Assembly (NCBI GenBank): GCA_963849485.1
Contig: CAWKIF010000114.1
Location: 10,809-74,808, forward strand
Reading direction: 5' to 3'
DNA: 64,000 nucleotides
From: CAVTWJ01 sp963849485
GTDB taxonomy: Bacteria > Oederibacteriota > Muellerivitia > Muellerivitales > Muellerivitaceae
The notes beneath the pieces are model-generated. The model was given only the letters and a program-made list of their open reading frames with translations, was not told where the DNA came from and searched no databases. The translations under genes and the position numbers were made by a program. This document shows positions 1 to 8,716 of the stretch, piece after piece (position 1 is the first letter of the stretch; each line of letters starts with the position of its first letter).

Positions 1-213
1 TGATGACCATCAACGGTATCGCGGCGGGTCTAAAAAACACCGGGTGATCCCGTATCTCGTAACGATCTTAGCCAGCCAACTGATCAATCTCATTAATCCT
101 GGTTTTATGGCTTAGAGGTAAAAAGTGTACAAAATATGACCTATGTCGTACTTTAAGCTTTAAGCTAACCTAAGATAAGAAGGTAAACGATCCCCTTTTA
201 AGGTTTTTCACTC
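1..213. other. Left-edge sequence without a supported gene
   Basis: No complete gene is visible. A plus-strand frame is open from the window edge to a TAG at about 114 and could be the 3' end of a gene cut by the window, but I do not recognise the short peptide. The remaining 100 bases are AT-richer and presumably contain the promoter of the receiver gene that starts at 214. Confidence 0.3.
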
Positions 214-1011
214 ATGATTTCCCCCGCTTCCCCCTATGTTTTGGTTGTGGAGCCTAACCCCGAAATGAGGCAATTGCTCGTCATGCGGTTGGAATGCTTT
301 GACTGCCGTGTGCGGGAGGTGGCGGATGCCAGTGAATTGGATGCAGTTTTATCCCAAACAGGGGTGGAAATCGTAATAACGGCCTGGTCCGTTCCGGGGT
401 CGGAGGGAATGGATCTGTTCAAACGGCTGGAACCCCGCCGCCGGCGGGTGCTCCTCCTAACGGAGAACGAGCCCGAAATGAACCCCGCCAGTTTGAATCT
501 CCTGGGGCTGGATTCAATGCATACCTATAAAAAAAGATCCAGTCTTTTCAAGAGAGTGGAAGAACTATTGCCCCAGGTCCGGAGAGCCCCCCCCGAGCCC
601 GCCTTACCCGTGGGAAGCCAGATCCTTTTGGTGGATGATTCCTCCGCCATACGGATGTTCTTGAGAAAATGCCTGGAGTCTTCCCTTCCAGGGGCCGTCA
701 TCCGGGAGGCGGCGGACGGCGCCACCGCCATCGCCGAAATGTCGAAGAAAAAGGTGGACTTGATCGTCACGGACTTGGAAATGCCCGGGATGGATGGCCG
801 AACCTTCCTGCGCAAGATCCGCCAAAATCCTATCCTGAGGAACAAACCCATCCTGGTTCTATCGGGATCTCTTTCCAGCGAGCTTTCGGAGGAATTCAAA
901 GGGGATCCGGCTTTGCTTTTTGTGGCCAAACCCTGTTCCTCGGAAGTCTTGAGACAAAGCGCCCTCCAGTTACTCCACTTGGATCCCAAGGGGGCCAAGG
1001 CTCATTCGTAA
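214..1011 (+). CDS. Tandem-receiver response regulator (pseudo-receiver plus canonical receiver)
   Basis: Two CheY-like receiver domains in 265 residues and no DNA-binding or enzymatic output. The second domain (about residues 135-255) is canonical: an acidic pair in ILLVDDSS, the phosphoacceptor Asp in IVTDLEMPGMDG, a Ser in LVLSGS and a Lys in VAKPC. The first domain (about 8-120) aligns across the same blocks, but the phosphoacceptor position reads IVITAWSVPG, with Ala in place of Asp, so it should not be phosphorylated. It lies just upstream of another receiver gene and convergent to the chemotaxis operon, and probably acts in the same network by protein contact. The ATG at 214 is the first usable start, with only a weak ribosome site. 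Confidence 0.85.
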   Translation: MISPASPYVLVVEPNPEMRQLLVMRLECFDCRVREVADASELDAVLSQTGVEIVITAWSVPGSEGMDLFKRLEPRRRRVLLLTENEPEMNPASLNLLGLDSMHTYKKRSSLFKRVEELLPQVRRAPPEPALPVGSQILLVDDSSAIRMFLRKCLESSLPGAVIREAADGATAIAEMSKKKVDLIVTDLEMPGMDGRTFLRKIRQNPILRNKPILVLSGSLSSELSEEFKGDPALLFVAKPCSSEVLRQSALQLLHLDPKGAKAHS

Positions 1012-1072
1012 CGGCGTGAATTGCCCAGCCATTCGCGGCCAAAGATGCATTTTCAAAGGGGAGATAACGGAC

Positions 1073-1453
1073 ATGGCTCTTGATAAATATCCCACCACAC
1101 TTTTGGTGGATGACAGTCCCGCCAGCCTGCTTATATTTTCAAGGGTTCTTCAAGCGAGGGGTTTCCTGGTTGAAACAGCTTCCAGCGGCGCTGAGGCTAT
1201 GGAGGCCCTTCGGCAGCGCGCCTTTGGCCTGATCCTGGTCGATCTCTTGATGCCCGGCTTGGACGGCCTGGAGATCTGCCGATGGCTTTCCCTCCACCCC
1301 CAAAGAGCGGAATTTAAAGTGATTCTCTGCTCGGGTTGTGATGAAGAGGAAGTGATCCAGAATGGGCTTCAATCGGGCGCGGACGCCTATTTGATCAAAA
1401 ACGGCACCCCCGAGGACCTGGCCCAACGGCTGGAAGCCCTCCTGTCAGCCTAA
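1073..1453 (+). CDS. Single-domain CheY-like response regulator
   Basis: A 126-residue stand-alone receiver. The acidic pair (LLVDDSP), phosphoacceptor Asp (ILVDLLMPGLDG), switch Ser (ILCSG) and conserved Lys (YLIKNG) are all present, so it should accept phosphate, most likely from the CheA encoded at 9166-11355. The frame is open from 1016, but the ATG at 1073 is preferred: it has GGGGAGA about ten bases upstream and places the first beta strand close to the N terminus, as in the family. It follows the tandem-receiver gene by about 60 bases and is convergent with the cheR-cheX gene. Confidence 0.85.
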   Translation: MALDKYPTTLLVDDSPASLLIFSRVLQARGFLVETASSGAEAMEALRQRAFGLILVDLLMPGLDGLEICRWLSLHPQRAEFKVILCSGCDEEEVIQNGLQSGADAYLIKNGTPEDLAQRLEALLSA

Positions 1454-1499
1454 TCCGCCGGTTGCGAGTTTATAAGGGTATTTCATCCCACAACGCCAT

Positions 1500-2789
1500 T
1501 TAGTTCCCCTTCAAATCCATGACCGCCAGGTGGAGAGGCTCGTCTCCCACCTTATAAAACCTTTCAAAAAGCGGTACTCCCGGCGGCCTACCCAGGGATT
1601 CGGTGGTTTTAAGCGCCACCGAGGGGATACTGAGAAAATGATGCTTGGACAACAGGGCCTTGATGTTTCCCCCCAGGATATTCACCATCTCTTTCAGCGC
1701 GTCCTCGGAGAGTTCCTGGGAAACGGGACCTTCCCCGGAACCAAAAAGATGTGCCGCCACTGCGGCAGCCGTAGGGGCCGTGACGGTCAAGCGAACCATG
1801 AGATTGCGGACCCCCAGGATCCGGATATAGGTGGAGATCAAGGGCAGGCCGTGGGGAAACCCATTGGGGCCTGACGCCTGGGGGGCCTCGCCTGCCATGC
1901 TCATCCACATCTCATTCAAAAAGCGGTCTATTTCCCGGAGATCCAAAGGCTTTTCTTCCAGGGGAGCCTGCCGAACCCGATATCCGGTGACTTGGTCGTC
2001 ATATGAAACGCTGGCCAGGCTCCCCCCCAGGAAAAGGGCCGTCTCGGAGGAACCCAAGAAGAGAAGCCCCTCGTTTTCCAGGGATTCCCTGCAGAGGGAG
2101 AGGACGTTTTTTTTCATTTCGGTTTCAAAATAAATCATGACATTGCGCAAGAGGAGGAGATCCACCGGTTTTTCCTCCAGCCATTCTCCCTTCAGGTTGA
2201 TACGGCGGAATTCCACCATTCGACGGATTTCCTCCTTCACCTGGTAACCCGTGCCCGAGGGTTCCATGAATCGTTCCAGGTAGGGGGCGGGCAGACCCCG
2301 CCGGCTCTCAACCTCGTTATAAAACCCGGACCGAGCCTGGTCGAGGGCGGTTTGGGAAATATCGCTAGCGATCAGACGTAAACCCTGGTCGAACAGTTGG
2401 GGAAACTTGTCTTTCAGGAGCATGGCCAGACTGAAGGGTTCCTGCCCTGTGGAGCAGGCGGCACACCAGAAGGTTGGGGCGCGTTGATCCTTCAGGCGAA
2501 GGACCATTTCAGGCAAGACCCTTTTTTCCAGCACTTGGAAAAAAGCCGGGTCCCTGAAAAAATAGCTTTCCTTTGGCAATAACGATTCCACCACCCGTTG
2601 GGCAAGGCTCCCGGCGGGGTCATTTTCCAAGAGGGCCATCAGATCCCGCAGGGAAGCCACCTTCCAGGCCCCCAGGGACGGCTCCACAATGGATAGAAGC
2701 AGGTCATCCCGGTCGTTCTCCAGGTTCACCCCGCTTTTTTCCAGCACCAGTTTTCGCAGGTCATCGAAGAAATGCTTTTGAAGATTCAT
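1500..2789 (-). CDS. cheR: CheR methyltransferase fused to a CheX-like phosphatase domain
   Basis: Residues about 1-270 are a CheR-type chemoreceptor glutamate methyltransferase: an N-terminal helical domain, then the SAM-binding block FWCAACSTGQEPFSLAM and a LLLRNVMIYF segment. A linker leads to a C-terminal domain (about 300-425) that resembles CheX/CheC CheY-P phosphatases; its EDALKEMVNILGGNIK segment has the Glu-x-x-Asn pair used for dephosphorylation. One polypeptide would therefore both methylate receptors and remove phosphate from CheY. It is the last gene of the minus-strand chemosensory operon and overlaps the end of cheB by 4 bases. CheR is certain; the CheX assignment rests on the E-x-x-N motif and length. 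Confidence 0.88.
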   Translation of the reverse strand: MNLQKHFFDDLRKLVLEKSGVNLENDRDDLLLSIVEPSLGAWKVASLRDLMALLENDPAGSLAQRVVESLLPKESYFFRDPAFFQVLEKRVLPEMVLRLKDQRAPTFWCAACSTGQEPFSLAMLLKDKFPQLFDQGLRLIASDISQTALDQARSGFYNEVESRRGLPAPYLERFMEPSGTGYQVKEEIRRMVEFRRINLKGEWLEEKPVDLLLLRNVMIYFETEMKKNVLSLCRESLENEGLLFLGSSETALFLGGSLASVSYDDQVTGYRVRQAPLEEKPLDLREIDRFLNEMWMSMAGEAPQASGPNGFPHGLPLISTYIRILGVRNLMVRLTVTAPTAAAVAAHLFGSGEGPVSQELSEDALKEMVNILGGNIKALLSKHHFLSIPSVALKTTESLGRPPGVPLFERFYKVGDEPLHLAVMDLKGN

Positions 2790-3853
2790 GGAGCCCCTAT
2801 CCCCCGTCTTAGGGCTTTTGGGCCCAGGCTCCTCAGGGTGATTTCCCCAGCGATTAATCCCAGGTCCAAAACCTGGTCGGCGAGCCCCGCCTGAGCCACC
2901 ACTCCCGGCATACCCCAGACGACGCTGGAAGCCTCGTCCTGGGCCAGGATTACGGCACCACCCTCCCGCAGTTTTTCCGCCCCTTTCAACCCGTCCTGGC
3001 CCATGCCGGTCAGGACCACCGCCAGGGCATTGGGTCCCAACACCTGGGCGGCAGACTCGAAAAGAACGTCCACCGAGGGGCGGCAGGAATTGACGGGAGG
3101 ACCCTGGGTCAGGGAGATCCGATGCCCTTCTGCTGATCTTTTCACCACCATATGGTAGTTCCCGGGGGCCAGGCGGACGATGGGCCCTTCTAGTTTTTCA
3201 CCCTCCCGGGCCTCCTTAACATCCATACCCGTAGATTGGGACAAGCGGAGGGCCAAGGTTTCGGTAAAGAGTGGCGGTAGATGCTGAACGATCAGGATCG
3301 GCAGGTTCCACTCAGGCGGCAACCCCCCCATCACTCTCAAGAGAGCCGCAGGCCCGCCGGTCGAGGCCCCGATGAGGACGGCGTCCGGCCGGACCTTGCG
3401 TTCCGGGAGGAATTCCAAACGAGGGATGAGGGATTCCTTCCCTGGCCGGGATAGGAGAGCTTTCATCTTTGGGATCAAACTTTGGCGGATTCTTTCAGCA
3501 GCCTCCTCCCGGCTGGCCGTTCCCTCCGGTTTTTCCTCGTAATCCTGGGCCCCCAGGAGGAGGGCTTCCACGGTGGTTTGGGCTCCTAGCTTCGTGAGGC
3601 TGGAGTACATGATCACCTGAAGGTGGGGATAGGTGGATCGGATTTCCCGGAGGGTTTGCAAACCGTCCAGGTTGGGCATTTCTACGTCCAGGAGGACCAA
3701 GTCGGGGTTGAGTTGGGGGATTTTCTCCAGAACCAGCCGGCCGTCGGCGGCTGTACCCACGACGGTGAGGTCCGGGTCTCCCTCGAGGACCTGGGAGAGC
3801 ATCTGCCGAACCACCACCGAATCGTCGGCCAAAAGGATTCTGGATTTAGGCAT
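2786..3853 (-). CDS. cheB: CheB receptor methylesterase/deamidase with receiver domain
   Basis: An N-terminal receiver (LLADDSVVVRQML, then the phosphoacceptor Asp in LVLLDVEMPNLDG) is followed by the CheB catalytic domain. The Ser-His-Asp triad is visible in GASTGGPAAL, VQHLPP and GMGQDG. The enzyme removes methyl groups from chemoreceptors, opposing CheR. The frame is open to 3877, but the ATG at 3853 has GGGGAAGAG just upstream, overlaps the cheY stop, and gives the usual short N terminus (355 residues). Translational coupling on both sides (cheY upstream, cheR-cheX downstream) supports a single transcript. Confidence 0.95.
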   Translation of the reverse strand: MPKSRILLADDSVVVRQMLSQVLEGDPDLTVVGTAADGRLVLEKIPQLNPDLVLLDVEMPNLDGLQTLREIRSTYPHLQVIMYSSLTKLGAQTTVEALLLGAQDYEEKPEGTASREEAAERIRQSLIPKMKALLSRPGKESLIPRLEFLPERKVRPDAVLIGASTGGPAALLRVMGGLPPEWNLPILIVQHLPPLFTETLALRLSQSTGMDVKEAREGEKLEGPIVRLAPGNYHMVVKRSAEGHRISLTQGPPVNSCRPSVDVLFESAAQVLGPNALAVVLTGMGQDGLKGAEKLREGGAVILAQDEASSVVWGMPGVVAQAGLADQVLDLGLIAGEITLRSLGPKALRRGIGAP

Positions 3854-4232
3854 GGGGCTCTTCCCCGAGGAGTCCAACGAGCTCTAGCTTTTTCTTGAGG
3901 ATATCCCTCGTGAAAGGCTTGGTGACATATTCATCGGCTCCGGCCTCAAACATCCTCTCCATGTTCTGGGCCTGGGCCTCGCTGGAAACCACTACCAAGC
4001 GGATCTTCTTGTACTCGTTTCTGGAACGTACCGCCATAATGAACTCAAACCCATTCATTTCCGGCATGTTCCAATCGACCAACACCAGGTCCACCGCCCC
4101 TTCTTTTTCCAGGAGGTCCATCCCCTCCACCCCGTTGCCGGCCTCCTTCACCTCAAACCCCAGCTCGGTCATGATTTTCCTGAGGATCATGCGCATGGCT
4201 TTGGAATCATCCAATATCAGTGCCGATTTCAT
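3846..4232 (-). CDS. cheY: CheY chemotaxis response regulator
   Basis: A 128-residue receiver with every canonical residue: the Asp pair in LILDDSKAMRMIL, the phosphoacceptor in LVLVDWNMPEMNG, a Ser in VVVSSEA and the Lys of YVTKPF. VDWNMP followed by a Phe-rich helix is typical of true CheY. It sits between the methyl-accepting protein gene and cheB, overlapping the cheB start by 8 bases. It should carry signal from CheA to the motor or other output; no flagellar or pilus genes lie in the window, so the output is unknown. Confidence 0.93.
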   Translation of the reverse strand: MKSALILDDSKAMRMILRKIMTELGFEVKEAGNGVEGMDLLEKEGAVDLVLVDWNMPEMNGFEFIMAVRSRNEYKKIRLVVVSSEAQAQNMERMFEAGADEYVTKPFTRDILKKKLELVGLLGEEPHA

Positions 4233-4280
4233 TATTTCATTTCCTTAAGTTGGAGCATGCCTTTATTCCCCATTCCCCTG

Positions 4281-5786
4281 TTAAACCTTGAACTGACCGA
4301 CCAGGGCCTGCAGGTCGGAAGCGGTGCGGTAAAGATCCTTGGCGGCGGACTGGATGTCCGTGGCCCCCTTGGAGGTGCTCTTGGTGGCCTGGGCCACCCC
4401 CGAGATGTTTCCCGCGATCTCGGTGGAACCCCGGGCCGCCTCACCCAGGTTTCGGCTCATCTCGGTGGTGGTGGCGGCCTGTTCCTCCACGGCACTGGCG
4501 ATCGTCGTGGAAATATCGTTGATCCGGGAGATGATTCCGCTGATCTGGCCGATGGCTTCCACGGAAACCTGGGTGCTCTTACGGATCGATTCGATCCGGC
4601 GCTCGATATCCTCGGTAGAACGGGCCGTTTCCTTGGCCAGCTCCTTGATCTCATTGGCCACCACCGCGAAACCCCGGCCGGCATCCCCGGCCCTCGCCGC
4701 CTCGATGGTGGCGTTCAGGGCCAGCAGATTCGTCTGCTCGTTGATGGAGGTGATAACCTTCAGAACCTGGCCGATCTCGGCGCTGGCCTGGCCCAACTGG
4801 GTCACATGGACATTCGCTTCCTTGGCGATTTTGACCGCCGTGACAGCCACCTGGGCGGCTTGGCTGGAATTCTGGGCGATTTCCTTGATACTGGAAGACA
4901 TGCCCTGGGTGGCGGAGGAGACCACCTGCAGGTTTTGGCTCACCTGGCGGGCCCCGGAAGAAACGGCATTGGCCTGGGCGGAGGTTTCCTGGGCGGCTAC
5001 TCCCACCACCGTGGCCGTCTCGGTCAGTTGGCCAGACGATGCCAGAAGGGACCGGCCAGCTTGGACGAAAGACTGCACCAGCCGCTGCATTCTTTCCGCA
5101 AAGAGGTTGAAGGCACCCGCGATCTCCCCCAGTTCATCCTTGGAATCCAGTTCCAAGCGCTTGGTGAGGTCTCCCTCTCCCCGGGCGATATCCTTCAGCC
5201 GGTTGAGGAGATGGTAAAGGGGGACGGTCAATTGTCTCTGGAGGGTGGAAGCCACCAGGTAGGAGATCAACATGGAAAGCAGCCATACCGCCACCGTCAG
5301 GACGAGAAAACGAAAAAAACGGGCGCTCATGTCCGTCATATCTGATTCCAGGTAAAGGGTCCCGGATTTTTCTCCTCCCAACTGGATGGGGTGGAAGTAA
5401 TGGATGGTGTTTCCCTTGAATTGGAATCCCTCCGCCCCCGCCGGCGGTGGAGTATAGGAAGGATCCTGTCGGGCGGAGCGGTAGCTTGCGAAGAGGTCTC
5501 CCTTGGCGTCGTAAAGGCAGGCGGCTAGGATATGGGGGTTGCCCTTGAGAGTTCCCAGCAGGTCCCCGGCCGTCTTGGTGTCATTAAAAGCCAATGCCGC
5601 CGTGCTGTTATCCCCGATCACCTGGGCCAGGTTTTGGAGATTTTGCTCCATGACCGTTGGGTAGGTGATCCTTTCCAGGGCGATGAATGCCAGGCAGGCG
5701 GTCACCAACGATATAGAAGCCGTGACCGTGGTGATGAACATGATCTTCCGGGCAATGCCCATATCCTTGAACTTGATCCCCATCAT
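4281..5786 (-). CDS. Methyl-accepting chemotaxis protein with CHASE8-like periplasmic domain
   Basis: A 501-residue chemoreceptor. TM1 lies at about residues 15-35, the periplasmic domain at about 36-155 and TM2 at about 160-185, followed by HAMP and the cytoplasmic signalling hairpin, with the highly conserved tip EQTNLLALNATIEAARAG and GRGFAVVANEIKELA. The periplasmic domain aligns by eye with the CHASE8 domain of the diguanylate cyclase YfiN/DgcN: an N-L-x-x-L-A-x-V segment, A-L-A-F-N-D, a central ACLYD-x-x-G-x-L-F-A-S-Y block and a final G-T-L-Y-L strand. The downstream neighbour on the upstream side of the operon encodes a YfiR-like protein, the natural partner of CHASE8. No C-terminal CheR-docking pentapeptide is seen. 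Confidence 0.93.
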   Translation of the reverse strand: MMGIKFKDMGIARKIMFITTVTASISLVTACLAFIALERITYPTVMEQNLQNLAQVIGDNSTAALAFNDTKTAGDLLGTLKGNPHILAACLYDAKGDLFASYRSARQDPSYTPPPAGAEGFQFKGNTIHYFHPIQLGGEKSGTLYLESDMTDMSARFFRFLVLTVAVWLLSMLISYLVASTLQRQLTVPLYHLLNRLKDIARGEGDLTKRLELDSKDELGEIAGAFNLFAERMQRLVQSFVQAGRSLLASSGQLTETATVVGVAAQETSAQANAVSSGARQVSQNLQVVSSATQGMSSSIKEIAQNSSQAAQVAVTAVKIAKEANVHVTQLGQASAEIGQVLKVITSINEQTNLLALNATIEAARAGDAGRGFAVVANEIKELAKETARSTEDIERRIESIRKSTQVSVEAIGQISGIISRINDISTTIASAVEEQAATTTEMSRNLGEAARGSTEIAGNISGVAQATKSTSKGATDIQSAAKDLYRTASDLQALVGQFKV

Positions 5787-5882
5787 GACCTCACCCCTCC
5801 TTGGGATACCACTGGAACCAGGGGTTGGGAGGCGCTTGCCGCCTTTCCCCCCGGATTCCCTTCCTGAACTATCAATACTTCT

Positions 5883-6455
5883 TTAATTACCCTCATAAAT
5901 CTTGCAGATCTGCAAAAGTTTGGAACTGATCGTCAACCCCGCCTTCTTGGCGGCTCCGGTGTTGGCGACCAACGATATCCTGCTCCCCACCATATCGAAA
6001 AGAAGAATTCCCCCTTTATAGGAGAACCCCTCGATTTCCGATACCGTGAGGACGGCGGACCCCTTCACAGCTGAAAGGATGGAGGAAACCCGGTCCTTCT
6101 CACTGTAACAAATGAAGAGGATCTGGCATTTCTTGAGGGCGGCCGCTCCGGAGGATTCCAGTGATGAGTACCGCTTCACCTTCAAGGCGTGGCCTCCGGC
6201 CGACTTTCCATTGACGGCCTTATCCAAAGAATCCCCGAAGGGGTCGTCTCCCACCACCCCGATTACCAGAGGCGCTCCGGAGGAGGAAAAGACGCCGGGG
6301 GGCCAGGTAACGAAGTTTGCGAAATTGTAAAGGTAGGCCGCCTTGACGGCGTATTCGGAAACATCAGCTCTGGCCGGGACAATCCCGGCTAGGATCGCGA
6401 TGAAGCCAATCGCCATCAGGAAGGCCTTCTCTTTTGGTAATGTTAATAGTCTCAT
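5883..6455 (-). CDS. YfiR-family periplasmic protein (DUF4154)
   Basis: 190 residues with a signal peptide (hydrophobic segment ending near PARADVS). The mature part shows YfiR/HmsC-type features: the opening V-K-A-A-Y-L-Y-N-F-A-N-F-V-T-W-P motif, a GDDPFG block, and the closing AGLTISSKLLQI. In Pseudomonas YfiR is a soluble periplasmic repressor that binds the CHASE8 domain of the diguanylate cyclase YfiN. Here no cyclase is adjacent; a chemoreceptor with a CHASE8-like domain follows about 100 bases downstream, and a TonB-dependent receptor precedes it. A strong GGAGGG lies four bases before the ATG. Confidence 0.88.
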   Translation of the reverse strand: MRLLTLPKEKAFLMAIGFIAILAGIVPARADVSEYAVKAAYLYNFANFVTWPPGVFSSSGAPLVIGVVGDDPFGDSLDKAVNGKSAGGHALKVKRYSSLESSGAAALKKCQILFICYSEKDRVSSILSAVKGSAVLTVSEIEGFSYKGGILLFDMVGSRISLVANTGAAKKAGLTISSKLLQICKIYEGN

Positions 6456-6477
6456 TTGTCCCTCCTACAAGGAGCGA

Positions 6478-8703
6478 TCAATAGGTTACCGCCACTTGGC
6501 CGTAAACCCGCGGCACGATCTGGGTTGGGTTGATGCCGACAGTTTGGATGGTTTCCGTATGGGTCCCCTCCAAGTCCATTCCCCACAATCCCAAGGTAAG
6601 CTGTTCATCCACCTTCAAGGTCGAGCCCACGTTGATCCGGGTGTAAGGGGATAGGGTAGGAAGTGCGGGGTTCAAATTGGCATCATTCTGGAATGTGGCG
6701 TCCACCCAATAACAATCCCCATTCAGCTTCCAACCCGGTAAGGCCTCCCAGCTGACCCGGCCGCTGACCATATTGTGGGGAGGGGTGGCCCCCAACTCGG
6801 AGTTGGAGGAATTCACCATGGCTTGATCATAGTCCTCGTAGGTGTAGGCAAAAGCGAATTGGAACGACTTCACCGGGTTCCATTTAGCGCTCAATTCGCC
6901 ACCCCAGATATCCCCGAAGCCGTTGTTTTGCGCTTGATAAATGGGAATTTGAGTAGGAGCCAATGTATTGCTGATGGTTCCCCCAGCTGGAGAATCGAAG
7001 GTTCCCGTCACCCATTCAAAAGACACCAGTTGGGAATAACTGTTATAGAAACCAGCCAAATCTAATGAAAATTCCCTCGTCAAGTTGGCGCGATAGCCCA
7101 ACTCGTAAGCCGTTAAAACCTCGGATTGCAAATTGGAATTAGGTATCAAGGCTACGTAATCCCCAGGGATCGGGGACTCCGTGACATAAATATCCGACGA
7201 TTCCAAAGCCTGGGAGGGAATCCTTACCGCCCGGGATACCGCCCCCCAGAGGGTGTCTTTTGAATCCGGGGTAAAGAGAATACGTCCGGAGGGCTGCCAT
7301 TCCCAGCCCGTGTAGGAGTTGTTCTCGGCCTTGATTCCTCCGGTCACGTAAAGCAGGTCCGGCATCAGGGTGAAACGGTCCTGGAGAAAAATATTGTAGA
7401 TATTCAGGCTCTGGTTCGACGGGGTGTAATACCAGTAGACGGGGTTCAGGAACTGGTCGGAATAATTACGGAAACCGCCCCCCCAAGTGACCTCGTTCCA
7501 ATCGTTCAAATGGAACCGATGCTGTGCCTCGGCGTCGAACTGGCCCAGATTGGTGATGGTAGGTGCGGTATACCCGCTGAGGGGTGTTTGCTGGCTTTGG
7601 TTATCATAACTATAGTAAACCAACGCCTGAATTTGCGAATCGTCTTTGAAACTTCTGGTCCATTGACCTTGTAAAAAAGCGTTTTGATCCACCGAGGTAT
7701 TTTGATCCACAAGCGGTTCATTATTGGCAATATTCCACAACGGAAGGGAAATAGTGGCTACCTGAAGGTAACTAAAATATCCCTTTTGCGCGCCCCCCTG
7801 GATATTCAGGTCATTGCCTTCCGCCCCATGGTAATCCGACCGGAAACTTGCCCGGCCGTCGTTCCATCCGTCGTTCCACAGGCTGCCGTTGCTGTCCTCA
7901 TTGAATTCCTGGGAGGGCTGGGAATAGGAGGCTTGTGCGTCGATTTTATAAAAAAGGCTGTCGCCCAAACTGCCTCCATAGCGGGCCGTTTGGACGCTAT
8001 CCATGGGAAGACCCTGGGCTTGTGCCACGGCCGCTCCGGTGGAATAGACCGGCATCCCCTCGGAAGTAGAGAGGTACAACCCTTGGGACGTCTTGGCGTC
8101 CTTGGTGATGATGTTAATGACGCCGTTGATGGCGTTAGAACCCCAAAGGGCGCCCCCGGGTCCGCGGATGACCTCGATGCGGTCAATCTCTTCCAGGGGA
8201 ATATCCAACTCGCTCCAATTCACCCCTCCCGTGATGGGTTGGTACACGCTGCGGCCGTCGACCAGTACCAGCATCTTATCGTTGAATTGATCGTCAAAAC
8301 CCCTGGCGCTGATGGCCCATTGATTATTGTTTTGGCGGGCGACCTGGACCCCAGGAACCATGGTCAGCAAGTCGGGAATCGTACGGGCCCCGCTTTGCTG
8401 GATGTCCTCCTGAGTGATGACGAAAATGGCGGAAGTGGCGGTCATTAGGGATTCGGCCTTTTTGGCCGAGGAAGTCACCACCACGTTGAGGCCCGCCAGA
8501 CTTTCCAGACTGACTTGGGTCAAGTCCTCCGCCGCCGCGGGAGTGGATGCGGCGGGTGCGGCAGCGGCCGACGCGGCAACCGTCGCCACGGGTGTAGCCT
8601 GGGAATCGCCCGCCTTCTCGTCCTGGGCCCAGGAGACCCCCGTCAGGATTGCCATCAACCCGATGACCAGGGTGAATCCTTTCAACCATTTCATTTGATT
8701 CAT
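6478..8703 (-). CDS. TonB-dependent outer-membrane receptor
   Basis: A 741-residue receptor: signal peptide ending at SWAQDEK, a low-complexity Ala/Thr stretch, an N-terminal plug (VFVITQEDIQQSGARTIPDLL, GVQVARQ, RGFDDQFNDKMLVLVDGR, ELDIPLEEIDRIEVIRGPGG, ALWGSNAINGVINIITK) and a beta-barrel ending in an aromatic-flanked VAVTY terminus. It takes up a ligand across the outer membrane using TonB energy; the ligand cannot be read from sequence. The ATG at 8703 is chosen over an upstream in-frame one because AGGAGTGG precedes it and the signal peptide then begins correctly. It lies between cheW and the yfiR-like gene, an unusual position for a transporter gene. Confidence 0.92.
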   Translation of the reverse strand: MNQMKWLKGFTLVIGLMAILTGVSWAQDEKAGDSQATPVATVAASAAAAPAASTPAAAEDLTQVSLESLAGLNVVVTSSAKKAESLMTATSAIFVITQEDIQQSGARTIPDLLTMVPGVQVARQNNNQWAISARGFDDQFNDKMLVLVDGRSVYQPITGGVNWSELDIPLEEIDRIEVIRGPGGALWGSNAINGVINIITKDAKTSQGLYLSTSEGMPVYSTGAAVAQAQGLPMDSVQTARYGGSLGDSLFYKIDAQASYSQPSQEFNEDSNGSLWNDGWNDGRASFRSDYHGAEGNDLNIQGGAQKGYFSYLQVATISLPLWNIANNEPLVDQNTSVDQNAFLQGQWTRSFKDDSQIQALVYYSYDNQSQQTPLSGYTAPTITNLGQFDAEAQHRFHLNDWNEVTWGGGFRNYSDQFLNPVYWYYTPSNQSLNIYNIFLQDRFTLMPDLLYVTGGIKAENNSYTGWEWQPSGRILFTPDSKDTLWGAVSRAVRIPSQALESSDIYVTESPIPGDYVALIPNSNLQSEVLTAYELGYRANLTREFSLDLAGFYNSYSQLVSFEWVTGTFDSPAGGTISNTLAPTQIPIYQAQNNGFGDIWGGELSAKWNPVKSFQFAFAYTYEDYDQAMVNSSNSELGATPPHNMVSGRVSWEALPGWKLNGDCYWVDATFQNDANLNPALPTLSPYTRINVGSTLKVDEQLTLGLWGMDLEGTHTETIQTVGINPTQIVPRVYGQVAVTY

Positions 8704-8716
8704 ATCCACCACTCCT

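Noticed and set aside
4257..5345. Long plus-strand frames (362 and 292 residues) over the chemoreceptor gene
   Set aside because: They are antisense shadows of the intact chemoreceptor; the peptides have abnormal Gly/Arg or Trp/Ser composition.
7684..8448. Plus-strand 254-residue frame over the TonB receptor
   Set aside because: Antisense to a clear receptor with conserved plug motifs; no ribosome site or family features.
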